Positions 46,702 through 56,044 of a stretch of DNA of 64,000 nucleotides are shown here, in pieces. Source of the stretch: Luteimonas chenhongjianii (GTDB taxonomy: Bacteria; Pseudomonadota; Gammaproteobacteria; Xanthomonadales; Xanthomonadaceae). The notes under the pieces are model-generated. The model searched no databases and had not been told where the DNA came from. It worked only from the letters and a program-made list of their open reading frames with translations. The stretch is from contig NZ_CP023406.1 in assembly GCF_002327105.1 (NCBI RefSeq), positions 3,224,001 to 3,288,000 on the forward strand, in the 5' to 3' direction. Position 1 is the stretch's first letter. Every line of letters starts with the position of its first letter. Made by a program: the position numbers and the translations under genes.

Positions 46702-47066
46702 TTTTTCCATGGCTGATGGTCGCCGCTACCATCCTGCTCACTACCTACGGCCAACTCGTTCTCAAGTGGCAAGTCACTACGCCCGCGGTGCCACCTTTTC
46801 GCTTCATGGACCACTGGCCATCAATCATCGTCTTGCTCCTGCGTCCGTGGGTAATTTCTGCGCTTGCCGCTGCTTTCTTGGCCTCGCTTTGCTGGATGGC
46901 GGCAATGTCACGCCTCGAGTTGAGCAAGGCCTACCCCTTCATGGCGCTGAATTTTCTACTGGTAGGCCTGCTTGCCATACCATTATTCGGCGAGGCGCTC
47001 ACGCGCCCCAAGATCATCGGCCTCTGCCTTGTCATCGCCGGCTTGGCAGTCCTTAGCAAGGGCTGA
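46692..47066 (+). CDS. Small four-helix membrane protein, SMR/EamA type (possible polyprenyl-sugar flippase)
   Basis: A 124-residue protein with four hydrophobic helices: FPWLMVAATILLTTYGQLVLKW, WPSIIVLLLRPWVISAL, ALAAAFLASLCWMAAMSRLELSKAYPFMAL (piece SKAYPFMALNF) and IIGLCLVIAGLAVLS. The LELSKAYPFMALNFLLV loop and helix resemble the ArnE/ArnF and EmrE families. Next to a GtrB-like enzyme it could flip an undecaprenyl-phosphate sugar to the periplasmic side. It overlaps the acetyltransferase gene by ten bases. Drug export is the alternative but does not fit the context. Confidence 0.82.
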   Translation: MPLIFPWLMVAATILLTTYGQLVLKWQVTTPAVPPFRFMDHWPSIIVLLLRPWVISALAAAFLASLCWMAAMSRLELSKAYPFMALNFLLVGLLAIPLFGEALTRPKIIGLCLVIAGLAVLSKG

Positions 47067-47102
47067 CCGGCTCGTCATCCGCCACACCAGAAGAATATCG
47101 GC

Positions 47103-48233
47103 ATGATTCCTTTCAACAAGCCTTACATGACCGGCCGCGAGCTGTCTTACATCGCACAGGCGCACGCCAACGGACACCTCTCCGGTGACGGCCCCTATAC
47201 CAAAAGGTGCAGCGCTTGGCTTCGCGAAAACACGCATGCATCGACGGCTCTGCTCACTCATTCGTGTACCGCTGCGCTCGAGATGGCTGCATTGCTGCTC
47301 GACCTGCAGCCGGGCGACGAAGTTATTATGCCGTCGTACACTTTCGTTTCTACGGCCAACGCCTTCGCGCTTCGCGGCGCGGTTCCAGTGTTCATCGATA
47401 TCCGCGAAGATACCTTGAATATCGATGAGCGCCTGATCGAGGGCGCGATCACTCCGCGGACCAAGGCAATCTGCGTCGTCCATTATGCGGGCGTGGCGTG
47501 CGAGATGGATGCCATCCTGGATATTGCACAGCGCCATGGATTGCGGATCATCGAGGACGCAGCGCAGGCTGTTATGTCGGCCTACAAGGATCGGCCACTC
47601 GGGACGATTGGCGACCTCGGCGCACTGAGTTTCCACGAAACCAAGAACATCATTTCTGGCGAAGGCGGCGCGTTGCTCTGTCGCGATGTCGCATTCTCCG
47701 AACGCGCAGAGATCATTCGAGAAAAAGGGACAAACCGCAGCCGATTCTTCCGAGGCCAAGTCGACAAATACACCTGGGTGGATCTCGGCTCGTCCTATCT
47801 GCCAGGTGAGATCACTGCGGCGTTTCTCGCCGCCCAGATGGAGGCTGCCCAGGAAATCACTGCGCGGCGCCTCGCGCTATGGGATCGTTATCACGCTTGG
47901 GCTGCGGCTTACGAGGCGCGTGACATGTTGCGCCGCCCGGTTGTCCCGACAAACTGCCGCCACAATGCCCACATGTATTACATGCTGCTTCCAGACCAGG
48001 ATGCCCGCGCGGAATTCATTTCGCGCATGAAAGCTCAAGGGGTGCAGACAGTGTTTCACTATATCCCCCTGCACTCCGCACCCGAGGGTACCCGCGTGGG
48101 ACGCCATTGCGGATCGATGGACGTGACAGCAAGGCAGAGCGAGCGACTCGTTCGCATGCCTCTGTGGGTTGGCCTCGAAGGTGAGATCGACACCGTGCTT
48201 GAGGCAGCGGACAAAGCGCTGGAAATGCTCTGA
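47103..48233 (+). CDS. wecE: dTDP-4-amino-4,6-dideoxygalactose transaminase
   Basis: This PLP enzyme aminates dTDP-4-keto-6-deoxyglucose to dTDP-Fuc4N. It is very close to Escherichia coli WecE over its whole length (376 residues): MALLL-type LEMAALLLDLQPGDEVIMPS, TFVSTANAFALRGAVPVF, VHYAGVACEMDAI, EDAAQAVMSAYK, the PLP lysine Lys181 in SFHETKN, AEIIREKGTNRSRFFRGQVD and FHYIPLHSAPEG. Its substrate is the product of RmlB, encoded 5 kb away, so all enzymes for dTDP-Fuc4NAc may be in the window (RmlA, RmlB, WecE and the WecD-like gene). Starts 36 bases after the SMR-type gene. Confidence 0.93.
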   Translation: MIPFNKPYMTGRELSYIAQAHANGHLSGDGPYTKRCSAWLRENTHASTALLTHSCTAALEMAALLLDLQPGDEVIMPSYTFVSTANAFALRGAVPVFIDIREDTLNIDERLIEGAITPRTKAICVVHYAGVACEMDAILDIAQRHGLRIIEDAAQAVMSAYKDRPLGTIGDLGALSFHETKNIISGEGGALLCRDVAFSERAEIIREKGTNRSRFFRGQVDKYTWVDLGSSYLPGEITAAFLAAQMEAAQEITARRLALWDRYHAWAAAYEARDMLRRPVVPTNCRHNAHMYYMLLPDQDARAEFISRMKAQGVQTVFHYIPLHSAPEGTRVGRHCGSMDVTARQSERLVRMPLWVGLEGEIDTVLEAADKALEML

Positions 48234-48235
48234 AC

Positions 48236-50131
48236 ATGGATCACTCCTTTCAGGCCGGCACGGCCACCGGGTGGCGCGCATGGTTGGATACTTCAACCGT
48301 GGCGCGCGCCTGGCTGTGGATCGGCACGGTGGTAGCGACGATTGCCGTTCTGAACGCCTGGACTTACAGCAGTGCTGCAACGGGCCCGCTGATGCAGGCG
48401 GATGCCTGGTACTTTCTCGATGTCTTCGTTTCAAAATATCTCGATGGTACGTTGAGGTTCTGGGATCTGTTCGTCCAACGTGGAGGCAGCGATCATGCGC
48501 AGCCACTTCAGAAAATGATCCTGCTGTTCCATACACGTTATTTCGACATGGATTACCGGATCGAGGGCCTGATCGGCACCGCCCTCGGCATTGCCTGGTG
48601 CAGCGTGGTTGCACTGGCCGTCTGGACGACGCAACGTCGCGACCGCTCGATCCACGTATCGACGCCCGTAGTTCTTGCGCTGGTATTCGTGCTGGGGCTA
48701 TCCATCAACAGCACGAACGTGTTCACGTGGTCACTTGTGACGCTCATCTACCTGACGCTGCTCGTTGCCATGCTCTACTTCTTGGCTAGCATCCGTCTGA
48801 CGGAGAGTCCGCATCCCGCGTGGCTCGCCCCCGTTGCGCTACTGCAGGGCCTCTTGATCGATGAGGTCGCAATCATCGTCTTCGTGGCGTCGGTCATCGC
48901 GATAGGGCTATTCTCGCCTGCATCCCGTCGGAACAAGCTCCTGGCCGGAGCGGCGGGGCTGGGCGGCTTGCTTTTGGCGCGGCTGGTGCTCTATCTCATT
49001 TCTAGCCGGGGGCTCGAGGGCTCAGCAGTCCCTCCAGGTGCGTTGTTGGACGCTCTGGTGTCCGTCAGCGCATTTCGTGGTGGTGCCGCCCCTTTCTCCG
49101 ACAGCCTGATCCATGTAGAGCACTTGCAGCGGTTTTTCCCCGAATCGACGGGCTCGGCGCTATTCGCCGTGGCCGCGTTTGTCGTCCTGTTGCACATGTA
49201 TTTCTGGGGGGCCGCGGCATGCGCGGTAAGGCAAGGCCATCGCAACACCAGCTTGGCCATTGCGGTCTTTCTCATGCTGGTTTCCTACGCACTCACCGCC
49301 GGCATCGTCGTGGGACGAGTGCCTACCTTCGGCTGGGAATATCTGCACCAGCCTCGCTATGTGATTTTCTACCAGACCGGACTAGTCGCAATCGCGATCA
49401 TGTTCGTGTATCGGCTCGGACTCTTGGCAAAAAACGAGGCCACAGCGCGACGCCCCTTAGGCGGTATCGAGACAGCGGGCATAATCGGTATCACCCTGCT
49501 CCTGATGGTTGCGCAGGTCCTCGTAGCACGGCAGAGCTGGAATCTACCGCGCTATCTTACCCCTTACTGGCAGAACGCCTCGCTCGTGATGCAGCGATTG
49601 CTTGAGGATCCGTCGAACGTCGAACAGTGCCCCGACATCCTGGCTGTATGCGAGTACCCGGTGGAGCGGCGCGAGCATCTGATGGGATTGCTTGCACAGC
49701 ACCAGCTCAATGTCTTCTCACCCGCCTTCCAGATGCGGAACAGGCTCTACCCGTCAGCGGAGAGCGTTCCTGCTCTTGTATCACCAGAGGTCGGGTCAAA
49801 CGCCGAACAGGATGATGTGCCGAGCGCCTCACTGCCCGGCGTGCTGGGTATCACAATGCAAGCGGTACCGGGTTTGGAGGGGTGCGACGACACAACCGGC
49901 ATGCCTCTGTCCAAGGTCCGCTTCAGTGCCGGAACGGTGCACGGCAAGGTCCAGCTCTGGAGCGACGCCCCGGGATACCCACGTACGCTCTTGGCCGAGC
50001 ATGCGGGTGATGAGGAGACCGTAGGCATCGACGCGCGCCTGCCTGCCGGCGCGACGCTTTCTCTGCTCGATGCCGGAAACCAGCAGGTCCTAGCGCGAGC
50101 GTCCTTCGCTCCGCTGAACTGTGGCCCCTGA
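48236..50131 (+). CDS. Large polytopic membrane protein, GT-C-like, unknown donor and acceptor
   Basis: A 631-residue protein with about ten to eleven hydrophobic helices up to residue 420 and a periplasmic C-terminal domain of about 200 residues ending in SFAPLNCGP. An acidic first loop (QADAWYFLDVFVSKYLDG) and the overall layout are those of GT-C glycosyltransferases that use lipid-linked sugars, but I see no decisive family motif. It starts two bases after the wecE stop, in the same operon as the GtrB-like and SMR-type genes, so it is a good candidate for the transferase that adds the lipid-linked sugar to a polysaccharide outside the membrane. The function is inferred from context. Confidence 0.72.
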   Translation: MDHSFQAGTATGWRAWLDTSTVARAWLWIGTVVATIAVLNAWTYSSAATGPLMQADAWYFLDVFVSKYLDGTLRFWDLFVQRGGSDHAQPLQKMILLFHTRYFDMDYRIEGLIGTALGIAWCSVVALAVWTTQRRDRSIHVSTPVVLALVFVLGLSINSTNVFTWSLVTLIYLTLLVAMLYFLASIRLTESPHPAWLAPVALLQGLLIDEVAIIVFVASVIAIGLFSPASRRNKLLAGAAGLGGLLLARLVLYLISSRGLEGSAVPPGALLDALVSVSAFRGGAAPFSDSLIHVEHLQRFFPESTGSALFAVAAFVVLLHMYFWGAAACAVRQGHRNTSLAIAVFLMLVSYALTAGIVVGRVPTFGWEYLHQPRYVIFYQTGLVAIAIMFVYRLGLLAKNEATARRPLGGIETAGIIGITLLLMVAQVLVARQSWNLPRYLTPYWQNASLVMQRLLEDPSNVEQCPDILAVCEYPVERREHLMGLLAQHQLNVFSPAFQMRNRLYPSAESVPALVSPEVGSNAEQDDVPSASLPGVLGITMQAVPGLEGCDDTTGMPLSKVRFSAGTVHGKVQLWSDAPGYPRTLLAEHAGDEETVGIDARLPAGATLSLLDAGNQQVLARASFAPLNCGP

Positions 50132-50166
50132 CACTACTTCTGCCGCGCTGTATGGTGGGCGGTCGC

Positions 50167-50682
50167 TCAACCCGCGCCCGCCGGGCAGGTCCGGAATCGA
50201 CTGATTGCAGCTCCGAGCCAACGGCTGTCCCCACCAGCCGCTGGCGGTTGCATCGTGCGACTGCGAAGCTCGATGATACGAACTGTCGGCCCACTCGCTG
50301 GCGCCAAGGCAACCCGATGTACGCCGCCCGCCTGTGCGCGCGCCTGGCCGCTTTCGCCGCGAACGACGATATCCATTCGCTTGCCGAGCAAAGCGATCAA
50401 CTCCAGCTCCACACTTCCACCTTGCGGCAACGGGGGAGCCCGGAATGCGAGGTATGCCGTCTTCCGGTCACTCCATGAGTGGTTCGGTTCGTGGCTGAGC
50501 CCGAGACTTGCTACCCCGGGCGCCCCGAGCGCCATCCACGTACACGACAGTGGTGTTTCTCCGACACGATCCGTCACATAGTCCGCTTTGCTTCGCGCCA
50601 TCCCTAACAGGGAAAGTCCCCACGACAAAACCCCAATGATGAGAATCACGTTGGCCACGACAAGGCTGTTTCGACGGTTCAC
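50167..50682 (-). CDS. Single-pass membrane protein of unknown function
   Basis: A 171-residue protein that begins with GTG inside the stop of the upstream gene (GTGA), so it is co-translated with it. One N-terminal membrane helix (SLVVANVILIIGVLSWGLSLLG) leads to a periplasmic beta-rich domain (TYLAFRAPPLPQG-type strand, VELELIALLGKRMDIVVRGESG). That domain recalls the C-terminal part of the convergent 48236-50131 protein (both end in short strands with a terminal Cys), but I cannot show homology. No known family recognised. Confidence 0.65.
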   Translation of the reverse strand: MNRRNSLVVANVILIIGVLSWGLSLLGMARSKADYVTDRVGETPLSCTWMALGAPGVASLGLSHEPNHSWSDRKTAYLAFRAPPLPQGGSVELELIALLGKRMDIVVRGESGQARAQAGGVHRVALAPASGPTVRIIELRSRTMQPPAAGGDSRWLGAAISRFRTCPAGAG

Positions 50683-51863
50683 GACACCCACTCCCCCCTG
50701 TAATACCGCCCTACCGCGACCAGATTGACAGAAACCGAGAAACCGATCCAAGCCACGAGCACCGGAAGCCGAATCCAGCGACCTGGATCGGCACGCACAT
50801 GCGCGATCGCAGCCAACATCACCCATGGCACAAGAAAAAGCATGTGGCGGGCGAAGTTGATAGCGTCGAAAGAGATGGTCGCTGCAAAGAAAAGCAGGGT
50901 GGCCACGTAGAACATCGCAATCGTCCGCGAAGCATTCAAAGCGAAGAGCAGAAGCCCGAACACCATGCAAAGAGTGGTGGACGCCAGAAAGATCGTCCAC
51001 ACGCTCAGCGCGTTCGCCCCCTCGGAAGCTGTCTTCACAAAATACGGCACCGCCTTCCAGACAGGCAGATTCCCGTCAAGAAAGCTTCCGTTCCGCCAGG
51101 CCTCCAAAGAGTTGACGTAAACGGCGGAATCGCCGAATGCGATCGCGCAGTAGGTCGAAAACAGAAGCATTGGCAGCAGTGTCAATGCCGTCTGCCCAGG
51201 GACCGCGCTGGACAATAACGACCGCCACTCGGCCCGTCGTTGCAGCATCAGCATACCTATAACGAATATGACCAGAACCACGGCCTGAGGCCGGGTAAGC
51301 ATCGCCAGACCCGCAAGCATGCATGCGCCCCAGTATCGCTCTTTGACTGCGAGCAACAGAGTCCACACTGTCAGCAGCGCGTACAAAGGATCTGCATATC
51401 CCACAAAATTGTAGAACGCGACTGGCGACAGCGCCCATAACGCAATTGCGACTCCAGCAGCCGGATAGCTGCCGGAGAGCAAGAACGTCAAACGATGGAT
51501 GCCAAGCAACGTCAGCAACAGAATGACGAAGCCAAGCGCTGCGACTTCGGCCAATGGGAAGTGACCCGGAATAACGAAGCGCGCCCCTTGAATGGCGAAC
51601 CCCATGAGCGGGAGAAAGGCGGTGGTGTTCTGCTCTTCGATACGGCCACTGAACGAATAGCCGCGCTCCCCGATGAGCGTGTAGTAATTGCCGTCGAATG
51701 CGATTGGCCCGTCAATTCCGGGAAATACGCCGATCTTCCCGCAGGCAAAAACCAGCAACGACGCAAGCGCGAGGGTCAAGCAAAGCAGCGCCTCGTAACT
51801 CCGTGAAAAACGGTCACGAAGGCCCGGGGGCGTCGATCGAGCGGGCACAGTAACAGACATCAT
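50679..51863 (-). CDS. GT-C-type membrane mannosyltransferase-like protein (PIG-V/COG5542-like)
   Basis: A 394-residue polytopic protein with about nine helices. Loop 1 has IDGPIAFDGNYYTLIGERGYS, with an acidic residue pair as in GPI-mannosyltransferase relatives, then FLPLMGFAIQGAR and SPVAFYNFVGYADPLYALLT, AGLAMLTRPQAVVL. Such proteins use polyprenyl-phosphate sugars at the outer face of the inner membrane. The start ATG lies 44 bases after the giant glycosyltransferase gene; the end is fused translationally to the next small gene. The substrate is unknown. Confidence 0.78.
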   Translation of the reverse strand: MMSVTVPARSTPPGLRDRFSRSYEALLCLTLALASLLVFACGKIGVFPGIDGPIAFDGNYYTLIGERGYSFSGRIEEQNTTAFLPLMGFAIQGARFVIPGHFPLAEVAALGFVILLLTLLGIHRLTFLLSGSYPAAGVAIALWALSPVAFYNFVGYADPLYALLTVWTLLLAVKERYWGACMLAGLAMLTRPQAVVLVIFVIGMLMLQRRAEWRSLLSSAVPGQTALTLLPMLLFSTYCAIAFGDSAVYVNSLEAWRNGSFLDGNLPVWKAVPYFVKTASEGANALSVWTIFLASTTLCMVFGLLLFALNASRTIAMFYVATLLFFAATISFDAINFARHMLFLVPWVMLAAIAHVRADPGRWIRLPVLVAWIGFSVSVNLVAVGRYYRGEWVS

Positions 51864-51907
51864 GTTCCTCGGGCTTCGGTCATTCTTCGGGCGGTGGACG
51901 TACGGTC

Positions 51908-54900
51908 TCAGGGAGGATTCGAGGCGTCACCTGACAATGCAGCGGACAGGGTCTGCCAGACTGCATCCTTCGAATAGAAACGGCGGATGAAGGACTGAGA
52001 GCGCAGCGAAACGTCACGCCAGAGGAGGTCGTCCCGCAGCAGCGTCACCACTGCTGCGGCCATTGTCTCGGCGGTATCTTCGCCACGCATGAAGCCCGCC
52101 GCGCCGCTGAGCCCTTGCATGCCGGTGGAAGTGGTAACGCAAGGCAGTCCGAAACGCAGGCTCTCCAGCACCTTGCCCTTGACACCGCCGCCGAAACGCA
52201 AGGGCGCGACGGCGACACGTTGGGCGTCGTAATACCGGGCCAGACGAGCATCGGTCACATAACCTGTGACCTCGACTCCCGGGCCCACAAGCGCCAAGAC
52301 ATCGGGATGAGGATTCGACCCGACCAACGTGAGCGTGACCGTGGGCATTTGTGCCCGGATCAGGGGTAGAACTTCGCCTACGAACCACCGCGCCGCGTCG
52401 ACATTGGGAGGGTGGGCGAATCCGGCCACGAACAGAATGCCCGAGCGGTGCTCGGGACCGGGCACCGGCTCGGCCTCGTCCATCTCGTATGCATACAGCG
52501 GGACGGTCATTGCCTTCGCCTCAAGTTCTTTCTTGCGTAGCCACTCGGCCACGTGGCGGGTCTCATCGTCCGAGGGGTAGAGGATCGCGTCCGCTTCAAT
52601 CCAGAGTGAATGCTCTAGACGTCGAAACCTCTCCGCCTCCTTCTCGAGGGCCTCATTCGCACCCAGCTTGAGCTGCTCAAGCATCCTCAGATGATGTACG
52701 TCATGTCCGTAATAGACGACACGGGCGCTGCTGTGTCGCCGCAGACCATCGATGAAGTTCACCGAAACGTGGGGGCGATTCAGCACGGCGGCATCCAGGA
52801 GCCGGCCATGCGCTTCTATCCAGGCTTCGAACTGCCCCCAATGGGCGTCTCCGTAGAGAACCTCCACGCCAAGCTGCTGCAACGCCGGCGTGTAATCGGA
52901 ATCACGGTGCAGATTCTCGGGCCAGAAAGTCACATGATAGCCCTTGCCCACCAGCAGCTGTATGACGTGCCACGTCGCGCGCGAGCCGGCGTCGCGGTCA
53001 GGCTGAGGTACATAGTGGTCAACCACCAGCACACGGGGCCTGCCTTTCGATCGATCACGGGCCAACACGACGTTCTGTCCGTTCGCAAAGTGTCGCTCGG
53101 CGAGCAGCGGCAACCAGCGCGCCAAGAATTTCTCCCGGTTAATGGCCTGGTATGCCTTCACACCCGTCGTCTCATCGACGCCACTCGAAACGCCTTCGTG
53201 GTGCACGACAACTGATTCGGGCTGGAGATAAACCTTCAGACCGCTCTCACGCACCCGGAAGGCGATATCGGTGTCTTCGTAATAAGCCGGCGCATACAGC
53301 GTGTCGAATCCGCCGAGCCGATCGAAAACGCTACGGCGCAACATTATGGACGCCCCCGAGACGTAGTCGACCTCCTTCAGGTAACCGTACTCCGGCTTCC
53401 GCGGATCATCGAGGCGACCAAAGTTCCACGCGCTTCCGTCATTCCACACGATGCCACCCGCCTCCTGTAGGCGTCCATCCGGGTAGACAAGCTTCGAGCC
53501 CACCAGACCCGCGTCGTCTCGCTCAAAAACCGAGACCAACGCATCGAGCCAACCGGCCGTCACTTCGGTATCGTTATTCAGAAAATACACGAACTCCCCT
53601 CGCGACAGGGCCGCGGCCCGGTTGCACGAGCGCAGGAAACCGAGGTTCTCTGGATTCTCAAGATAACGAAGACCGGGCACATTGGCGAGGCGCTGGATAT
53701 CCGTGTCTCCAGATGCGTCCTCCGCCACGATGATTTCGTAGCTCACCAGAGGAACGTGCTCCGCGATCGAGCGCAAGCAGGCCGTCGTCACGGCGAGATT
53801 GCCATATGTCGGAATGATTATGCTTACCCGCGGCTCCGGATGCGGCGCAAAGCGCAGTGAATCGACCGCCACTGCCGCTGATACGTCCAAAGGCGGCGTG
53901 CCCCTGGCGACGACGCGGGCCTGCTCGCGCTTTCGCAGCAGATACCTGCGGGCTGGAACGCGCAATGGTGCCAGCAGCGGGGTGCGTGCCAGCCAAGTCC
54001 CACGCGCGCCCTCCAAAATACCGACCCAGTCGCCCCGCAACGCGCGCGTCGCTGTACGCAATGGGCGCGTAAGGCGCCAGGACCGTGAGTGAAGCACCGT
54101 ATCCAGCACCGCACGCGTTTCTCCATGCTCCCGCTCCAGCAATGCCAACCTCTGTTTTGACTGGGCGGTCGTCTGCGAGAGTTGGCGGACTGCCTCAATG
54201 AGCGCAGATGCATCGAGCTGACCCACTCCGGGAGTCTGTTCGCCACCAGATGAAAGCGCCTGAGAAAGTGCCAGCTCCCACTGGCGCGTGGACTCGGCCT
54301 GCTGTGCACTTTCTCGCGCAAGTATATCGACCCGTTCCTGCAGCGCACGACTGGATGCCTGCAGATCGAGCGCCCATCTAGTCCGGTCCTCGAACTCGGC
54401 CTCCAACTCCGTCAGGCGCGAGGCCAAACCCCGCCGCTCACGATCCAGCTCTTCGACCCAGCGCATCGTCTGTTCCTGTTCGTCCTGCAAATGTTGTACT
54501 TCAGCAACGAGGCGAGCGCGTTCGCCGTCCAGTCCAAGCGCCCACGCTGTGCGCTCGTCGAACTCGATCTGCAGCTGCCCGTATTGCCGCCTGAGATCTG
54601 CCAGCTCAGCATCGAGTGAGCGCGCCCAAAGGGTGCGCGCTTCCAAATCCCTGTCCAGCTCTTGGACGCGGGATATCGCCTTCTTCTGATCGCCTTGCAG
54701 CTGCTGCACTTCTGCCAGGAGGTGTCCGCGCTCGTCATCCAGCCCAAGCGCCCACGCGGTGCGCTCATCGAACTCTATTTGCAGATGTTCGTATCGTTCG
54801 CGGACAGCGCCCAACTCGACGTCCAGAGAGCGGGCCCAACGAGTGCGGACTTCCAGATCACGGCCAAGCTCACCGAGCCTGACATCCAGCATGCGACGCG

Positions 54901-56044
54901 TCTCCTCGAGACTCCGTGCCCAGCGCGTCCGCTCATCCAGTGCACTCTGCAAAGCGTCGTAGCTGGCCTTGCGTGCAGCCAGCTGTCGGTCGAGCGAGAC
55001 GATAAGCTCGCCACGCTCGACTACCTCCCTTTCCGAAGCCTCGATCCGGCCCAAGAGCGCCTGCTGATCGTTCCGCGACTGTTCCACCTGATGCGCGAAA
55101 CCCTCCAGTGCGTCAGCGAACAGTCGCCGCGCCTCTTCGAAGCGCTCGCCGAAGGGAGCTAGCCGCGCGAGGGAATCGTCATCTGCCTGGCTCGCCACAT
55201 CGAACATGGCGCACGGCAGTTCCCAACCCATGATGCTCCCGTCTCCAACGGCATGATGCCGGTGCTCACTCGAAACGAATCCTGCCAAGCGAGCTCGACT
55301 CGGCGCATCGAGAGCGAAGTCATGCGCCACCCCAAGCTCGGCGAGGGCTCGCGTAATCGCCGCAGGCGGGTCGTCCAGCAGCTCGGTGTATGTGATTACG
55401 GCGCGCCGCTTACCTCGCGTGGCGTGCTCCGCATCCAGCAGGTGCTCGATCCAAAGCAGCTTCGATAGGCCCTCGGGCCACGCATTTCGCTTGCTCAGGG
55501 ACGCGGCGACCTCGCGCGGGTCGCGCAGGACGAACAGCGATGCGGGACTCACTTCGAGACGATCAAGAATTGGCCACCACAAGGGAAGCAGTCGGCAGAG
55601 GCGCGGATCTTTGACTGCCCATAGCGGGGCGTCACCAAATTCAGCGCGCAGAAGCTTCTCGAGCGCCGAAGCTGCTTCGCTTGCCGCCCGGGTCTCCAGC
55701 CAACCGGAAGGAAGTGGGCGAGGGTCGTTCCAGGAGCGGCCCAGCGAGTCCAGCAACGCCTCGTGGATTGCAACCACGCCCGCGTGCTCGAAGAAGCCCT
55801 TGGGATTATCCTCTCCCGGTGCCATCAGGTCATCGCCGAGTGCCGCACCCGCGATCCCGAGTGCACCGCTGACGGCAGAGGTTCCGCTCCTGTGCATCCC
55901 GAGCACAAGTATGGCCACACGACCCACCGGGTCCGACGGCCGATTCACTAACTCAGTCAAGGGTCGAACGCTCCCTTCGGGTCGATTTCCAACAAGCGAT
56001 TGAACCAGAAGCGTCCTGCCGTCGATGCCGCTCTCCATAGCCAT
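51908..56044 (-). CDS. 1,378-residue fusion: sulfotransferase, coiled coil, GT2 and GT4 glycosyltransferases
   Basis: Four parts are visible. Residues 1-275: sulfotransferase fold, with PAPS loop [13 protein letters not shown] (48-60) and [16 protein letters not shown]. Residues about 300-640: long coiled coil with six copies of an RTxWAxxL(D/E) motif and two tandem 70-residue units (395-464, 465-534). Residues about 739-960: GT2 domain, with [26 protein letters not shown] and [12 protein letters not shown]. Residues about 1003-1375: GT4 domain, with [16 protein letters not shown] and [18 protein letters not shown]. The ATG follows directly on the wzm stop (TAAATG). Enzymes with a coiled-coil ruler between catalytic modules set O-chain length in ABC-exported polysaccharides (WbdA/WbdD of Escherichia coli O9a); a similar role with sulfate as the cap is my inference. 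Confidence 0.9.
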   Translation of the reverse strand: MAMESGIDGRTLLVQSLVGNRPEGSVRPLTELVNRPSDPVGRVAILVLGMHRSGTSAVSGALGIAGAALGDDLMAPGEDNPKGFFEHAGVVAIHEALLDSLGRSWNDPRPLPSGWLETRAASEAASALEKLLRAEFGDAPLWAVKDPRLCRLLPLWWPILDRLEVSPASLFVLRDPREVAASLSKRNAWPEGLSKLLWIEHLLDAEHATRGKRRAVITYTELLDDPPAAITRALAELGVAHDFALDAPSRARLAGFVSSEHRHHAVGDGSIMGWELPCAMFDVASQADDDSLARLAPFGERFEEARRLFADALEGFAHQVEQSRNDQQALLGRIEASEREVVERGELIVSLDRQLAARKASYDALQSALDERTRWARSLEETRRMLDVRLGELGRDLEVRTRWARSLDVELGAVRERYEHLQIEFDERTAWALGLDDERGHLLAEVQQLQGDQKKAISRVQELDRDLEARTLWARSLDAELADLRRQYGQLQIEFDERTAWALGLDGERARLVAEVQHLQDEQEQTMRWVEELDRERRGLASRLTELEAEFEDRTRWALDLQASSRALQERVDILARESAQQAESTRQWELALSQALSSGGEQTPGVGQLDASALIEAVRQLSQTTAQSKQRLALLEREHGETRAVLDTVLHSRSWRLTRPLRTATRALRGDWVGILEGARGTWLARTPLLAPLRVPARRYLLRKREQARVVARGTPPLDVSAAVAVDSLRFAPHPEPRVSIIIPTYGNLAVTTACLRSIAEHVPLVSYEIIVAEDASGDTDIQRLANVPGLRYLENPENLGFLRSCNRAAALSRGEFVYFLNNDTEVTAGWLDALVSVFERDDAGLVGSKLVYPDGRLQEAGGIVWNDGSAWNFGRLDDPRKPEYGYLKEVDYVSGASIMLRRSVFDRLGGFDTLYAPAYYEDTDIAFRVRESGLKVYLQPESVVVHHEGVSSGVDETTGVKAYQAINREKFLARWLPLLAERHFANGQNVVLARDRSKGRPRVLVVDHYVPQPDRDAGSRATWHVIQLLVGKGYHVTFWPENLHRDSDYTPALQQLGVEVLYGDAHWGQFEAWIEAHGRLLDAAVLNRPHVSVNFIDGLRRHSSARVVYYGHDVHHLRMLEQLKLGANEALEKEAERFRRLEHSLWIEADAILYPSDDETRHVAEWLRKKELEAKAMTVPLYAYEMDEAEPVPGPEHRSGILFVAGFAHPPNVDAARWFVGEVLPLIRAQMPTVTLTLVGSNPHPDVLALVGPGVEVTGYVTDARLARYYDAQRVAVAPLRFGGGVKGKVLESLRFGLPCVTTSTGMQGLSGAAGFMRGEDTAETMAAAVVTLLRDDLLWRDVSLRSQSFIRRFYSKDAVWQTLSAALSGDASNPP
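54443..54862 (-). repeat. Two tandem 210-bp repeats coding 70-residue coiled-coil units
   Basis: Unit 1 spans 54862-54653 (residues 395-464, [14 protein letters not shown]...) and unit 2 spans 54652-54443 (residues 465-534, [14 protein letters not shown]...). By my count 46 of 70 residues are identical with no gaps. Seventy residues are exactly ten heptads, so unit gain or loss keeps the coil in register. Each unit holds two RTxWAxxLD motifs 28 residues (four heptads) apart. Confidence 0.9.

Noticed and set aside
50167..51000. Longer version of the 50167-50682 gene starting inside its neighbour
   Set aside because: The extra N-terminal part is the shadow of the upstream gene; the GTG at 50682 overlapping the stop gives a clean membrane anchor.
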